Source of the DNA: Aselliscus stoliczkanus
Lineage: Eukaryota > Chordata > Mammalia > Chiroptera > Hipposideridae
Direction: 5' to 3'
Length of the DNA stretch: 64,000 bases
NCBI GenBank assembly: GCA_033961575.1
Contig: CM066736.1
Span: 88,891,352-88,955,351, forward strand
In this document: piece by piece, positions 42,299 to 54,449 of the stretch
How the letters are laid out: the number at the start of each line of letters is the position of its first letter
Numbering within the stretch: position 1 is the first letter of the stretch
Made by a program: the position numbers and the translations under genes
Notes under the pieces: generated by a model
The model's input: the letters and a program-made list of their open reading frames with translations, nothing else
What the model was told of the DNA's origin: nothing
Database searches by the model: none

Positions 42299-42486
42299 GG
42301 GGGCGGCCGGTTGGCTCAGGTGATTACAGCGTGGGCTCATAAACCAAGGTTGCCAGTTCGATTCCCACATGGGCCAGTGAGCTGCGCCCTCCACAACTAG
42401 ATTGAAAACAATGACTTGATATAGAGCTGATGGGTCCTGAAAAAACACTGTTTCCCAATAAAGGTTTTAAAAAAAATTTTAAAAAG
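42299..42486 (+). repeat. tRNA-Ile-like SINE (form D) nested in HAL1
   Basis: Head ggccggttggctcaggtgat ... agttcgattcccacatgggcca, tail ctgtttcccaataaaggtttt. Duplication TACAAATTGG (42289-42298, 42487-42496). Confidence 0.9.
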
Positions 42487-42854
42487 TACAAATTGGTAGT
42501 TAATACAGTATGGTGAATACAATCAACAATGTTGTAAAGTACTGGATGGGCACTGGCCTTATCAGGGGGATTACTTCCTAGACTGTGTAGATGCCTGACC
42601 AATACGCTATACATACCTAAAGCTGAAGTATAATAATATTGAATGTCAACTATAATGAAATATATAAGTATATATAGTCCTGGGATGTAGAGTACAACAT
42701 AGGGAAGATAGTCAGTGGTATTGTAACAGCTATGTAAGATGTCAGAGGGTAAGTAGCTTGGGAGGTCAGTTATCACGTTATGAAGGGTTTAAATGTCTAA
42801 CTATTTATTACATTGCTTTGTACACCTGAAACTAATTTTAAAAAAATAAATTAA

Positions 42855-43350
42855 GGGCCAGCCGAGTGGCGCATTGGCTTGGGATGCCAGCTCTGAGCAA
42901 TGGGGCCCCAGTTCGGATCCCAAATATGAGGGCCAGTGACACTGCCCTCTATAGCTAAGGTGGTGAACAACAGCTCTACCTGGTTGCCTCTGTAGCTAAG
43001 ATGGGGAACAGCTCCACCTGGAGCTGGGTTGCTGTGAGTCCCCAAGGACACCATAGCTGCAACCTCTGCTGCAGTGGGCTGCCATAGGCTACAGCGAATG
43101 GCCGGCAGCCAACGGTGAGCAGCCAGCAGCCAGTGTGAGCTGCCAAGAGCCGCCGTGAACGGCCATCCAGGAGCCGGCGACCAATCTGCCTCACAGGGGA
43201 AGAGGGCAATGATGATACCAACATGGGCCAGTGAAGCAACGTCCTCCACAACCAGAATGAAGAACAAAAGGACAGCAACTTATCTGTTCCCATTCCCCGA
43301 TTCCCTAACGGTGTTCCCCTCCCCCAATTCCCAATAAAATCTTTAAAATA
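42855..43350 (+). repeat. Long tRNA-SINE (form B) at the HAL1 3' end
   Basis: Inserted just after the HAL1 poly-A-like end, so HAL1's own right duplication lies beyond it at 43377. It has an altered head (ccagctctgagcaatggggccc) and a duplicated 'agctaagatgg' module. Confidence 0.87.
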
Positions 43351-43395
43351 AATAAATTAATTAATTTAAAAAATTAAAAAAACACACAAATCAAG

Positions 43396-44488
43396 GATTT
43401 GAAGCCATTTTCAGATATCTGGGTACTCTCCATTAGGGAAGCTTGAAAGTCAGATTCTGTTCTGGGCTTAGAAAACAGCTGCTGGTTGAAAGACCAGTGC
43501 CTGAAAAGGGGCAGGGCAAAGGGGCCAAGTGAAGACAATTGTTTGTCATGTGAACAATGATAAGTTACAACTCTCCCTGGTGGTAATTTTTTAAATTTGT
43601 TTCTACTCTAATATTTATTGGCATTTTTCTTAATAAATAAGTTGAATCTTCTTCATTAAGGCATTTTTAATGGGTAGCTTGGCAATTAATGGCTGAAAGT
43701 TACTCAAGATTCTCAAAAAATGGCAGGGACTCTGGTGCCATCTGGTGGCAACACTTTATGCAGACACATTTGGTTCAATAGTTTGCTCAAGTTCTTGTAC
43801 CTATTGCTGTGAAAGACACACAATAATGGGAAGCCTTAGTCATAACTTCTCTTCCAGGGGTGATGAGACCAACGCATGAATTGGGCAGCCATGCAAAGCA
43901 TCAAGTACTGAAATGAGAGTTCAGAGGAGGGATGTAGCAGTGTGGGCAGGAGCTGTCAGGGAAGATTGCGTGGAAGAGGCAGAGCTCTCGCTGCTTCTGA
44001 AGGACACTTGGATATGGCCAGGTGGAGGGAAAAGTAAAAGCAGGTCATCCTTCTTTCCCTCAATTTGCAAATACGAGCTTGATATGAAGACTAGCCTGAA
44101 ATTGACTCACTGATTCATTCAGCAAATATTTACTAAGGACAATCCCAACTTCTGAGATCTGGAAGGTAAGAACAGCAATATCCCACTTCTCTCTCCACAA
44201 TGATATAAGGATGTTGGATGCTAACAAGAGCTAGCCTGTATTTAAATGGACTGTCATTGTTGTACATTTCTTTCATCTCAGAAACTATAATGCATGAAAA
44301 GTTAGAAACGCGCTCCCAGATGACATCCTGCCCCGGGCACCAGCTACCTTGCCAGTCTGCTGATGCTTGGTACTTTGCACTTGCAGGATTCTCATTACTT
44401 CTGTATCTCCCTATGTTGTGGGGACAGGGGTCACCTACCATGTGTGGCTGAAAAAGAATATTCAGGAGGAAATTAAAACTGCATGTCC
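43396..44488. other. RNF121 intron, unassigned
   Basis: No exon or confident repeat; the part near 44105-44140 has an L2/MIR-like end (attcattcagcaaatattta). Confidence 0.4.
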
Positions 44489-44621
44489 TTGGGGCCGGCC
44501 GAGTGGCTCAGTTGGTTAAGAGCTCGCTCAAGGGTGCAAGCTGAGCTCTGAGCAACAGCTGTTCGAGGCCAGCCCGAGCTGAGTTGCCGTTGAGCCGCCA
44601 AAAGGTGGCAGGATGGCTCAG

Positions 44622-44649
<28 letters not shown>
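44489..44649 (+). repeat. tRNA-SINE (form C)
   Basis: Near-consensus copy with a long A tail (about 30). Perfect 14-bp duplication AAAACTGCATGTCC (44475-44488, 44650-44663), which marks a young insertion. Confidence 0.92.
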
Positions 44650-44655
<6 letters not shown>

Positions 44656-44663
44656 GCATGTCC

Positions 44664-45963
44664 ACGGAGTAGAACAAAGTAAGAGACTCACAGCTAATAG
44701 AACAATCAGCTTGAAAAAAAAAAAAGATGATAGGTCAACTGGAAGACGGCATCCAGCATACGCTCCACAGCTCCAGTCAGTATTTCCATGAATTATTTCG
44801 ATGAAAATACAAAGCATCTGCTTACCAAATTGTGGATAGCACAAAGTATGACAAGAAGGAAGGAACAAGGCAGTCAACATAGAAAACAGAAGCAGCAAGA
44901 TCAAAATGAATAAGGCTTATTTCTAGAGTTCTAGCTCTGACACTCTATGAGCTTATAAGCTGAAATGAAGAACCAAGGCCATATGATGAAACCTAACCAA
45001 CTAACCAAGTACAGGACGGGGAAGAGGTGGCTTAACATCAGTTCATCCGAAACAGATGTAGGGGTTGACCACAAATTGCCAAGGAATATATGCCAACAGA
45101 GCCACTTCAACAAAGGTGAAAGCAACCTCATGCTGCTTAACTAGGAATAGACTAAACGAAGGAGGGGGCAGCTCTACTGTTCTCTGCTCTGTCAAAGCAT
45201 CCTTGGGGCCCTAGGATCAGGTTTTGGGACCACACTGTATGAAGAACACTGACAAATAAGCATGGCCAGGGAGCAGCCAGGATTACAAATGGTGTGGGAA
45301 CCAAAGCACCTAAGGAACAGCTAAAGGCATTGGGATATTAGGCCTGGAGAAAACTAAAGGAAGGTGTGGCAACTGCCTTCCGTTGTCTGAAGATCGCCCA
45401 GAGGCGCAGTAAGCAGATACATTCCATGTAGTTTCTGTGACCTGGTAAGATCCCACACATTGCTGGAATATCCTACAGGGTAGAAACTTGGTTGGCAATC
45501 CCCTCCTACCACATCCTTGGCAAATAGTCAACCTTACCACATGTGCAGGCTCTTCCATTGCTAATAAATGTGCTTGATAATTCTTGACTCTGAAAAATTT
45601 GCCTTTGTGTCCCCTCTTCTACCTCTGGGGTCTAACTCTTGTCCTTCAAAGAGAGACAGAGTGAATTTATATTCTGTTTCTTATGACTACTTCCTAGTAC
45701 CTAAAATTATGTATTTTTTCCCCAAGTCTTCTCCTCTCCAGGCAAAAGAGTCAGTCAAGCAGGCATTTAGCAAACACTCATTGGGTTCTTACTGGACACC
45801 ACACTAAGAACTGTGGATTTCTGAGATAAAAACTCCTCAAGAAGTTAAATCTGTTGAGGAGAAACAAATAACTATAAACACAGTATGACAAGCGCTATAA
45901 TGGAGTAAGTAAGCATGGAGGATAAGAAAGTAGAGGAGAGGCACTTCACTCAGTGTGAGGGAG
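44664..45963. other. RNF121 intron, partly old-repeat-like
   Basis: 45330-45420 (ggcctggagaaaactaaagg ... ttgtctgaagatcgccc) resembles a dispersed old mammalian repeat I cannot name. No exon seen. Confidence 0.35.
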
Positions 45964-45979
45964 CCAAGGAAGACTTCTT

Positions 45980-46435
45980 TTTTTTTTTTTTTTTTTTTTT
46001 TTAAAGATTTTATTGGGGAATTGGTGGAGGGGAACAGCATTGGGGAATCGGGGAAGGGAAACAGACAAGTTGCTGTCTTTTTGTTCTTCAGTTTTAGTTG
46101 CGGAGGATGTTGCTTCACTGTTGGTATCATCATTGCGCTCTTCCCAGATGAGGCAGATCGGTCGCTGGCCTCTGGATGTCGCTCACCGCGGCTATTGGCA
46201 GCTCACGCTGGCTGCCAGCCGCTCACGCTGGCTGCCGGCCACTCACTGTAGCCTATGGCAGCCCACTGCAGCAGGGGCTGCAGCCCACACCATCACCGGG
46301 GCTCGCACAGCCCAGCTCCAGGTGGAGCTGTTGTTAGCTGTAGAGGGCAGTGTCACTGGCCCTCATGTGGGATCCGAACCGGGGCCGCTGGCATCCCAAA
46401 ACCAGCGCTTAACCAATGCGCCACTCGGCCGGCCC
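45980..46435 (-). repeat. Long tRNA-SINE (form B), minus
   Basis: Full-length, with a perfect 16-bp duplication CCAAGGAAGACTTCTT (45964-45979, 46436-46451). It is read in the RNF121 sense, so its tail presents AATAAA to RNF121 transcripts. Confidence 0.92.
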
Positions 46436-46451
46436 CCAAGGAAGACTTCTT

Positions 46452-48401
46452 GAAGAAGAAATCTTCGATCTCTGTCCTGATGGCCTAGAAGATGTAGGTG
46501 GAGAAAGGCATCATGAGTGTTCCATGATGAGGGAACATGGTATGCTTGAGAAGTACAACTAGTATTTGAGGGATGTGTGAGAAATGAACCTATAGAGGTA
46601 GGCAAGGCTCTTTGGAGGAGGAGGCTAATGTTTGTCTCACAGGAGTTTTTTATCATATTATATGTGTGAAGAAAAATTTTTTTCTCATACAAAGTGGATT
46701 ACAACCCTTTATCATCTTAGTCAGCATTCTCTAGCCACATTCAAGTCACCTTCTTAAGGTTACTCTTGGTCTGAGAAAATTCTATAGTGCTTTAAAGATT
46801 TCCAGGTAAGAGATGTTGACACTCATCCATTCCAGGAGGGAATAGCGGTTCAGGGAACAGGAGTTTGAAAAGATGTTATATTTGGTAACGGACTGAGATG
46901 ATGAAAGCTTCTCCCTGGAGATCTCTAAAAATAGGATATACTTTTACAGGCATAAATTTATTCTTTCCCCTAACATCCCTGAGGGAGCTAAGGACTGAGT
47001 AATATTAGACTCTGACTAGATGATAAAAACTGAGACAGAGAGGGGCCAAAAGCAAATCTGGCCTCAGCTAAATTTCCAATCCAGATCTTCTGTCTTCCAA
47101 GTCCTGCCTCACGGGGCTAGTGGGGAAACTCTGGAAAGGCTGAGGAGGCAGAACGATGTAGAGAGTAACGGTGGGTGGTTGTGAAAATGCCTGAACTCCA
47201 AGGAAAGAACTTGGGCAAAAGTAAAGAAAGAAAGAAAAATCAGGGGAGTTAAAAACAGAAATGACAATGGCAGAAACTGAAAATTTCCTGAAGCTTTTGA
47301 GAATCCTCAAATAAAATAATAAAATTAAATTAAAATAAAATAAAATGGTTGAGTGTTCTATAGAAAGAGACCTTGAAGAAGAATCAGATTTGAGTTTTAT
47401 GCCCAGGTCTCCAATTTAATGGTCATATGCTCCTGGCAAATCACTTCAGGATTCTGTACTTTGGTCTACTAATCTGAAAAGTGGAGATAAATTTCTATCC
47501 TGACCATCTACAAAACTGTTGTGAGGTTTCAGTGAGATAGCAGATGAGAAAGCATTTTTGAAAAACATAAACAAAACTATAATCAGTTCATTACTACTGT
47601 TGTTGTTATTGAAAAGAACAGTACCTGAAATTTAAATACAAAAAACAGTAAGAACTCTTGTTCCCAAGAGCAGTTAGACTGTTTCTTTTCTTTTAATGAG
47701 AAGGTTGGAACTGAATTCCTAAGTTACAGAGAGAAGTTTGATACTTGTCGCCGTGAAACCCATAGGTTGGCATCTTTGCTCATAGTCAGTGGTTGGCAAC
47801 ATCTATGCTGCCTAGGTCCTAGAATCTAGGGCAGTGTTTCTCATCAGGGGTGAATTTCCTCGCCGGGGGACATTAGACAATGTCTGGAGACACTTTTGAT
47901 TGTCCCAACTCGGGGAGGGGTGCTACTGGCATCTAATGAGTAGAGGCTAGGAATGCTGCTAAACATCCTTACAAGGAACAGGATAACCCTTCACAAAAAT
48001 AATCACCTGGCCAAAAATGTTAATAGTCTCCCTATTGAGAAACCTGGTCTAAAAGAACAAAGCCAGTGTTTTTCCACTCAGCGGTCATGGGTGCCTACTG
48101 AAAGGCTGGCCGCCAACCAGCACTAGTGAAGGACAGAAAATTTCATTCAGTTTGAGAGAGACAAAAGCTTATCAATAGTGTCCATCATTTCTTGGCATAT
48201 CATAAGAAGCATTTTTTTTTTTTTGAAAGCTCTGACAGCTAATCTTGAACAGTTCACATTTCTACTATTCAATAACAATTCCAGTGCCTCCCTTTTACAC
48301 AACATCTCTGGCGAGCTGTTTTGTTTTGATTCTTTTTTAATTCCATTCCTCATCCCACACATTCTAATGTGTTTAATATATATTTTTTTGTACCTTCTCT
48401 T
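46452..48401. other. RNF121 intron with an AAAAT-rich microsatellite and MIR-like text
   Basis: An AAATT/AAAAT run at 47312-47346; a MIR-like stretch near 47400-47560 (atgctcctggcaaatcactt); a MER20-like hAT relic at 47830-48050. No exon seen. Confidence 0.45.
47830..48050 (+). mobile_element. MER20-like hAT relic
   Basis: About 220 bp: starts cagtgtttctcatcaggggt, contains acattagacaatgtctggag and ggtgctactggcatctaatg, ends ctattgagaaacctgg. Length and text fit the old mammalian hAT MITE MER20. Confidence 0.7.
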
Positions 48402-48419
48402 ACAAGCTGTATTTTTTTT

Positions 48420-48847
48420 TTTAAAGATTTTATTGGGGAATTGGGGAGATCAGCATTGGGGAATTGGGGAAGGGGAATAGACTTCCCCTTCATAGTTGCT
48501 GTCCCCTTCAGTCTAGTTGTGGAGGACATCAATTCACTGGCCCATGTTGGTATTATCATTGCTCTCTTCCTGGGTGAGGCAGATCGGATGCCGGCCACTG
48601 GACGGCAGCTCACACAGGCTGCCAGCCACTTCTGGTAGCTTTATAGCAGCCCACTGCAGCCTCACTGCAGCCTATGCCATCGCCGGCAACTCACGGCAGC
48701 CCAATTTCAGGTCAAGCTGTTGTTCAGCATCTTAGCTGTAGAGGGTGCAGCATTACTGGCTCTCTATGTGGGATCCGAACCGGGGCTCTGCTGCTCAGAG
48801 CTGGCGTCCCAAGCCAACTCTTAACCAAAGTGCCATTCAGCTGGCCC
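48420..48847 (-). repeat. Long tRNA-SINE (form B), minus, diverged
   Basis: Duplication ACAAGCTGTATTTTTTTT (48402-48419, 48848-48865). The body is more diverged than other copies and keeps an extra gctctgctgctcagagctgg module near the head. Confidence 0.87.
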
Positions 48848-48880
48848 ACAAGCTGTATTTTTTTTATGCATGTATTTATT

Positions 48881-49306
48881 TATTTATTTTAAAAGATTTT
48901 ATTGGGGAATTGGTGGAGGGAACAGACAAGTTGCTGTCCTTTTGTTCTTCAGTCTAGTTGTGGAGGATGTTGCTTCACTGGCCCATGTAGGTATCATCAT
49001 TGCACTCTTCTTGGGTGAGGCAGATTGGTCCACCAGCCTCTGGACGGCCGCTCACAGCGGTTCTTGGCAGCTCACACTGGCTGCCAGCCATTCAGGCTGG
49101 CTGTCAGCCACTCACTGTAGCCTATGGGAGCCCACTGCAGCAGGGGCTGCAGCTTATGCTGTCCCGGGGACTCACAGCAGCTCAGCTCCAGGTGGAGCTG
49201 TTGTTAGTTGTAGAGGGCAGTGGCACTGGCCCTCATATGTGGGACCTGAACTGGGGCCACTGGCGTCCCAAGCCAGCTTTTAACCACCGTGCCACTTGGC
49301 CGGCCC
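48881..49306 (-). repeat. Long tRNA-SINE (form B), minus
   Basis: Second minus form B copy only about 30 bp after the previous one, starting in a (TTTA)n run that could be its tail. Ends cttggccggccc. Confidence 0.88.
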
Positions 49307-50079
49307 TCAGTTTTAATCATTACTAATCTCCCATTCTGTAATCAGCTAACTTTGTCCATGGTATCTTTTATATAATAAAAATCCTTAATATACTCAAATT
49401 TACCAAATCTTTATTTATTTGCTTACATATTTTGTATCACCTTCATAATTTTGTTTTTCAAAATTAAGATCTTTAATGTATCTGATAACCAAGATGGCTA
49501 CTAAATGACTAATGGACAGATAACATATACAGGGTGGATATGCTGGACAAAGAGATGATTCATGTGACAGCGCTATAAGGGATCAAAGAATATCTGCTAA
49601 TTGAACAAAGACACAGACATCATGAATTAGTGGGGAGCGCATGGGAGTCAGATGGACTGCGTATGAATCCTGACTCTGTTAATCATTGGTTGAGTGGAGT
49701 TCAGTTAACTTCTTTGTGTCTCAGCTCTTGATCCATACATACAATGGCAAAAATCATACTGCCTACCTCACAGTAAAATACTTGGCATATTAAAAAAAAG
49801 AAGTACTCTATTAGTGGTAGCTGGTGTTATTAATTATGCTTATATAATAGTGAAGTGCATACCTTAGCAATGTTCCAACTATGTTTCTACTCTGCTTCTC
49901 CTCCCTAAAACACACTACCTCTAACCTAGAACAGGTTTGAGGGTGAGGGGTCCCCAAGAACTGTAAAACTGGTGGTTATAGCAAGTACCTAAAATCTGTC
50001 TAGGCAGGGAAAAAAATTTAGATGCACAAGATGGAAAACCAGGAATAACAAGATGGGTCATTCAAATAGAACAGCAAAT
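49307..50079. other. RNF121 intron, MIR-like part
   Basis: 49640-49800 resembles a MIR (gcatgggagtcagatggact, then a cctcacagtaaaa block). No exon seen. Confidence 0.4.
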
Positions 50080-50223
50080 GGGCCGGCCGAGTGGCGCGGT
50101 GGTTGGGCGCTAGCTTGGGAGGCTGGTAGCCCCGGTTCAGGTCCCACATATGAGGGCCAGTGACACTGCCCTCGAAAAAATTAAAAACATAAAATAAAAT
50201 AAAATAAAATAAAATAACTAAAA
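50080..50223 (+). repeat. Short tRNA-SINE (form A) with (AAAAT)n tail
   Basis: Duplication AAATAGAACAGCAAAT on both sides (left 50064-50079). The A tail has turned into a pentanucleotide microsatellite at 50185-50217. Confidence 0.9.
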
Positions 50224-50426
50224 CCAAATAGAACAGCAAATAATAGAATCCTCAGCCCACAGGACGGTCCATTAATCTAGTCTATGAAAATCTCTGTACC
50301 AATTCTATTAAATAAATCAGATGGAAAACCGGGGAAAGATACCTGCAGCATGTATGTCAAAAGGCTATTCCTAACATACAAAGAGCTCTTAAAAACCAAT
50401 AAGAAACATTCCAAAAGAATCCCAAG

Positions 50427-50609
50427 GGACAGCTGGTTACCTCAGGTTGTTAGAAGTGCAGGACACTGTGCTCATAAAACCAAAGGTTGCTGGTTCAATT
50501 CCCACATGGGCCACTGAGGTGCACCATCCACAACTAGAATGAAACAACTACTTGACTTGGACCATATGGGTCCTGGAAAAACACACTGTTCTCCAATAAA
50601 ATTAAAAAA
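50427..50609 (+). repeat. tRNA-Ile-like SINE (form D)
   Basis: Diverged head (gctggttacctcaggttgtt), tail ctgttctccaataaaattaaa. Perfect 14-bp duplication AAAAGAATCCCAAG (50413-50426, 50610-50623). Confidence 0.88.
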
Positions 50610-50988
50610 AAAAAAGAATCCCAAGCAAGGAAAGGAAATGTGACCAAATACATCATATGGCTTATCTGTGAATAATATTTGAGGGGTCTAGGTATAACAG
50701 TACAAGATAATTATCACTTGCCATAATAGGAAATAAATACATAATATTTAAAAGTAAAATTGTATATAGGTATACATATATATTTTATAAAATCATGTTA
50801 TTTAAAAATACAGAGGTCAATATTAGAAAATAATTTAACAAGTTAAAAGTGGTTGTCACTGAAGTAAGAATTAGGTACAGACAGAGTTAAGGTGGAGGAC
50901 TGATGTGTTTTACTTTTTAATTTTAAGCCTTGCAAAAGTATGTGACTTTTAAATATAATATGTATTACCCTGATAAAAACTGAAATAG

Positions 50989-51094
50989 ACGGCCAGCCGA
51001 GTGACGCGGTGGTTAAGCGCTGGCTTGGGAAGCCAGCAGCCCTGGTTCGGGTCCCACATATGAGGGCCAGTGACACTGCCCTCAAAAAAAAAAA
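50989..51094 (+). repeat. Short tRNA-SINE (form A)
   Basis: Perfect 14-bp duplication AAAAACTGAAATAG (50975-50988, 51095-51108); hairpin gctggcttgggaagccagc intact. Confidence 0.92.
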
Positions 51095-51539
51095 AAAAAC
51101 TGAAATAGCAAACACAAAAACTAATCAACAATATGAACAGACAAATGACAGAAGAAACCAAATGATGAAAATATGGTCAACCTCACTAATAATTAAAGAA
51201 ATACTTAATAAATTAGATATTTTCACTGTATTAGATTGACAACAATTAAAAATACTGATGATTCCTTATCTTCCCTTTAACACTGGGTAACAGCACTGTT
51301 GACCTCTGTTGGTGAGATTAACTACTGTAACTTTTTTAGAAGGCAATTTAATAGACCCACTAATAATTGAAATGTATACATCTTTTGATCAGTTAATTTC
51401 CAGAAATTCATTCTACAGAAACATTTGCCAAGCTATGCAATTATATATGTAAGAAGTTTACTGAATCACTGTATAACTATGAAAAACAGTTAATTAACAT
51501 GTCTATCAACAGATGTTAATTTAAAAAAATATTTAATGG

Positions 51540-51782
51540 AGGTGGGGATGAGGAAGAAGGGGAAGGGATTAGACAGCATAAATAGGTAACTACAATATTG
51601 CCACAGGGATATGAAAGACAGTTCGGGGAATATAATTAATAGTGTTGTAAATATTTTGTGGGGTGTCAGATGGTCACATGTCTTGTTAGGGAGACCATTT
51701 CATGGATGGAGTAGAGGCTTGATCACTGTACTGTACACCAGAAGCTGATGTTGTGTAATACTGTATGCCAACTGTAATTGAC

Positions 51783-51863
<81 letters not shown>

Positions 51864-52040
51864 TCACGGGATGCGGAATATAGTGTGGGAGCGGAGTCAG
51901 TGGAATTAGATATGTGTGATATGAGGGGGAATGGGGTGGTGGATTGGGGGAGGAGAGTTGTCACTTTGAGGGGTAAAAGTATAGCTATTGCAGTGCATTG
52001 TACACCTGAAACTGATTTTAAAAAAATAAAAATAAACTAT
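51540..52040 (+). repeat. HAL1/L1-type 3' end fragment
   Basis: The end text cattgtacacctgaaactga followed by ttttaaaaaaataaa is the same as that of the HAL1 at 39361. It is split by the microsatellite at 51783. Confidence 0.65.
51783..51860 (+). repeat. (TA)n(TG)n(TA)n microsatellite
   Basis: About 8 TA, 7-8 TG, then about 25 TA/AT units. It creates spurious Tyr-Ile frames on both strands. Confidence 0.95.
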
Positions 52041-52124
52041 TTAAAAGAATACTATGCTATGCATTACCAATTTAAGAGGATGACATACATACTAATATGG
52101 ATAGATACTTATGAGATAGTCTTT

Positions 52125-52572
52125 TTTTTTAAAGATTTTTTAAATTGGGGAATTGGGGGAGGGGAACAGCGTTGGGGAATCGGGGAAGGGGAACAGACAA
52201 GTTGCTGTCTTCTTGTTCTTCAGTCTAGTTGCGGAGGATGTTGCTTCACTGGCCCATGTTGGTATCGTCATTGTGCTCTTCTTGGATGAGGCAGATCAGT
52301 CACCGGCCTCGATGGTCGTTCATCGCGGCTATTGGCAGCTTGTGCTGGCTGCCAGCCACTCATGCTGGCTGCCGGCCACTCACTGTAGCCTATGGCAGAC
52401 CACTGCAGTAGGGGCTGCAGCCCATACCATCACTGGGGCTTGCACAGCCCAGCTCCAGGTGGAACTGTTAAATGCAGAGGGCAGTGTCACTGGCCCTCAT
52501 ATGTGGGATCCGAAACGGGGCTGCTGGCATCCCAAAACCAGCTCTTAACCAATGCGCCACTCAGCCGGCCCC
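52125..52572 (-). repeat. Long tRNA-SINE (form B), minus
   Basis: Perfect 10-bp duplication AGATAGTCTT (52115-52124, 52573-52582). The tail shows aaagattttttaaattgggg, so its AATAAA signal is mutated. Confidence 0.9.
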
Positions 52573-53094
52573 AGATAGTCTTAAATGGAAAATGTTACAG
52601 AACCTAATGGATGCCATAAACATCTAAAAATTTATAAATACTAAATACGCACAGAAAAAAATCTGCAAGTGTAATATATTAATAACTCGTTTTCTCTGGG
52701 CACTTTTGATTTTTATATCACATATTGTTTGCAATTTTTATAACAAACATGTATAACTTTTGCAATCAGAACAAAAACAAAACAAAACTTCATCGTTTGT
52801 CTCTACACAGGTCAGCTTTGTCCTCTAAGAACAAGACAGGCCTTCACCTCTCCTTAGTAATTCAATATGATACAGATTTTAGAGCCAAGAGGCAGGACCT
52901 TAGAATAAGTCCAGTCAATCATTCCATAAAAATCACAAAAATCTCCACAACATCCTTGGTGAGTTGTCTCGTCCCTAGTAAAACACAACTTGTGATGGAA
53001 AGATCACTCCCTTCTAAGACAGTCCATTCCATTGTGGAACAGCTCTCACCGTTGAAAATTTCTTTAAATTACTTAGCTGAGATCTGTATTTTTA

Positions 53095-53238
53095 TTTTTT
53101 GTAAGCTGAGCCATCCTGCCACCTGTTGGCAGCTCAGCGGCTGCTCAGATCGGGCCGGGAATCCAACTGGCAACCCTGTTGCTTGAAGTTCACACTCTTA
53201 AGTGAGCTCTTAACCAACTGAGCCACTCAGCCGGCCCT
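53095..53238 (-). repeat. tRNA-SINE (form C), minus
   Basis: Duplication GAGATCTGTATTTTTA left and GAGATCTGTGTTTTTA right, one mismatch. It is followed by a MIR-like stretch at 53330-53500. Confidence 0.87.
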
Positions 53239-53958
53239 TGAGATCTGTGTTTTTAAAACTGATTCCTTAGGTTTAATTTGGGCCTTTGGAGTTCCACAGA
53301 ATAACAATCATGAAAAAAATATTTTAAAGCTTGAAGAGACTTTAGCCATCATCTAGTCCTAAACTTCACTTTAAGATGAAACATGAGGATGAGAAAAGAA
53401 AGGCTAAGAGGGAGGAAATATAATTTGTCCAAGGTCCATTGTTAATTAGCAGCAGTGCCAGAAATAGATTTTAGATCACCTGATTCCCACTTCAAAGCTT
53501 TTTTATACTACACCAAAATTCTGTTCTTCAGAAAACAGAAAAGAAGGTAACACTTCCTAACACATTCTGAAGCCAGCCTCAGTCTGATACCAAAGCAAGA
53601 CAAACAATGACAAGAAAACTACAGACCAAAATCCCTTATGAATATAGAAGCAAAAATCTTCAACAAAATAGTAGGAAATTAAATCCAGCAGAATATTAAA
53701 AGGATTATACACCATGACCTAGTGGGGTTTATTCCAGGAATGCACCCCATGGTCATCTCCATGTAGAAAAAGCATTTGAGAAATTCAACACACCTCTTTG
53801 AGATAAAAACTCAACAAACTAGGAACAGAAGGGAACTTTCTCAACATGATAAAAGGCATTTGTGAAATACCCACAGTTAACATACTTAAAGACTGAAAGC
53901 TTTCCCAAGATCAGAAAAAAGACAATGATGCCTATTTCACCACTACTATTGAGGAAAG

Positions 53959-54449
53959 AGTGAAGCTAGGGAAAATACAAAATGGAGGCACTTTAAATAA
54001 GCTGCTAATTTCATTAATATTATGAATGTTGGGGCATAAGGAAACAATTCTTTTTCATGTCTTAACTAATTTAGTAAATTAAAATTTTTAAACTTTCCAG
54101 TCCTGTGTCAATCCCCATTTATTTACCTGCAATGCATATAACCTTCTACCCTCTGAAGGACTCAGGAAGTGACCAGACCTCCTGGCACCCACCCAACAGA
54201 CGACCAGTCATCTATTTTCCTGACAACCTGACTTCTGACTGATAACCATCCTGGGGCAATCCTAGGGCCAAGAATGTAGAACTGATTACTCTCAAGGATG
54301 TGACTTATACCTCTTAACTTTTCTTCCTTATCAGAACACTCTGGGTTGTTGTCTAGCTGTGTTTTGAGTTTGCAAACGGTAAGATCCTTGAATAAATCTT
54401 TGGCATTTATTCCTGGCAAAGCCTCCAGACTAATTTTGAATTCATTTAA
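53959..54449. mobile_element. Probable solo LTR of an endogenous retrovirus, inside the L1
   Basis: About 490 bp begins TGAGGAAAG and ends TTTAACA, that is TG...CA, and the L1 text resumes on both sides. The flank is repeated (ctat, up to actatt). A possible polyadenylation signal, aataaa, lies at 54391. No retroviral gene is present; which family it belongs to is unknown. Confidence 0.5.

Larger units (their letters stand above)
39361..43376 (+). mobile_element. HAL1 (half-LINE) retrotransposon, near full length
   Basis: Starts ggaggcaaccaagatggcg, an L1-type 5' end, with a GC-rich 5' region to about 40.8 kb. An ORF1-like region runs to about 42.11 kb and passes straight into a 3' region with no ORF2, which is the definition of HAL1. 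It ends tgaaactaattttaaaaaaa. Flanking AAAAACACAAACCAAG (39345-39360) and AAAACACACAAATCAAGG (right) look like an aged target duplication. Three SINEs (40948, 42299, 42855) are nested; without them it is about 2.9 kb. Confidence 0.75.

Noticed and set aside
51765..52289. 174-codon frame starting with Tyr-Ile repeats
   Set aside because: Produced by the (TA)n(TG)n microsatellite joined to a HAL1/L1 end and a SINE.
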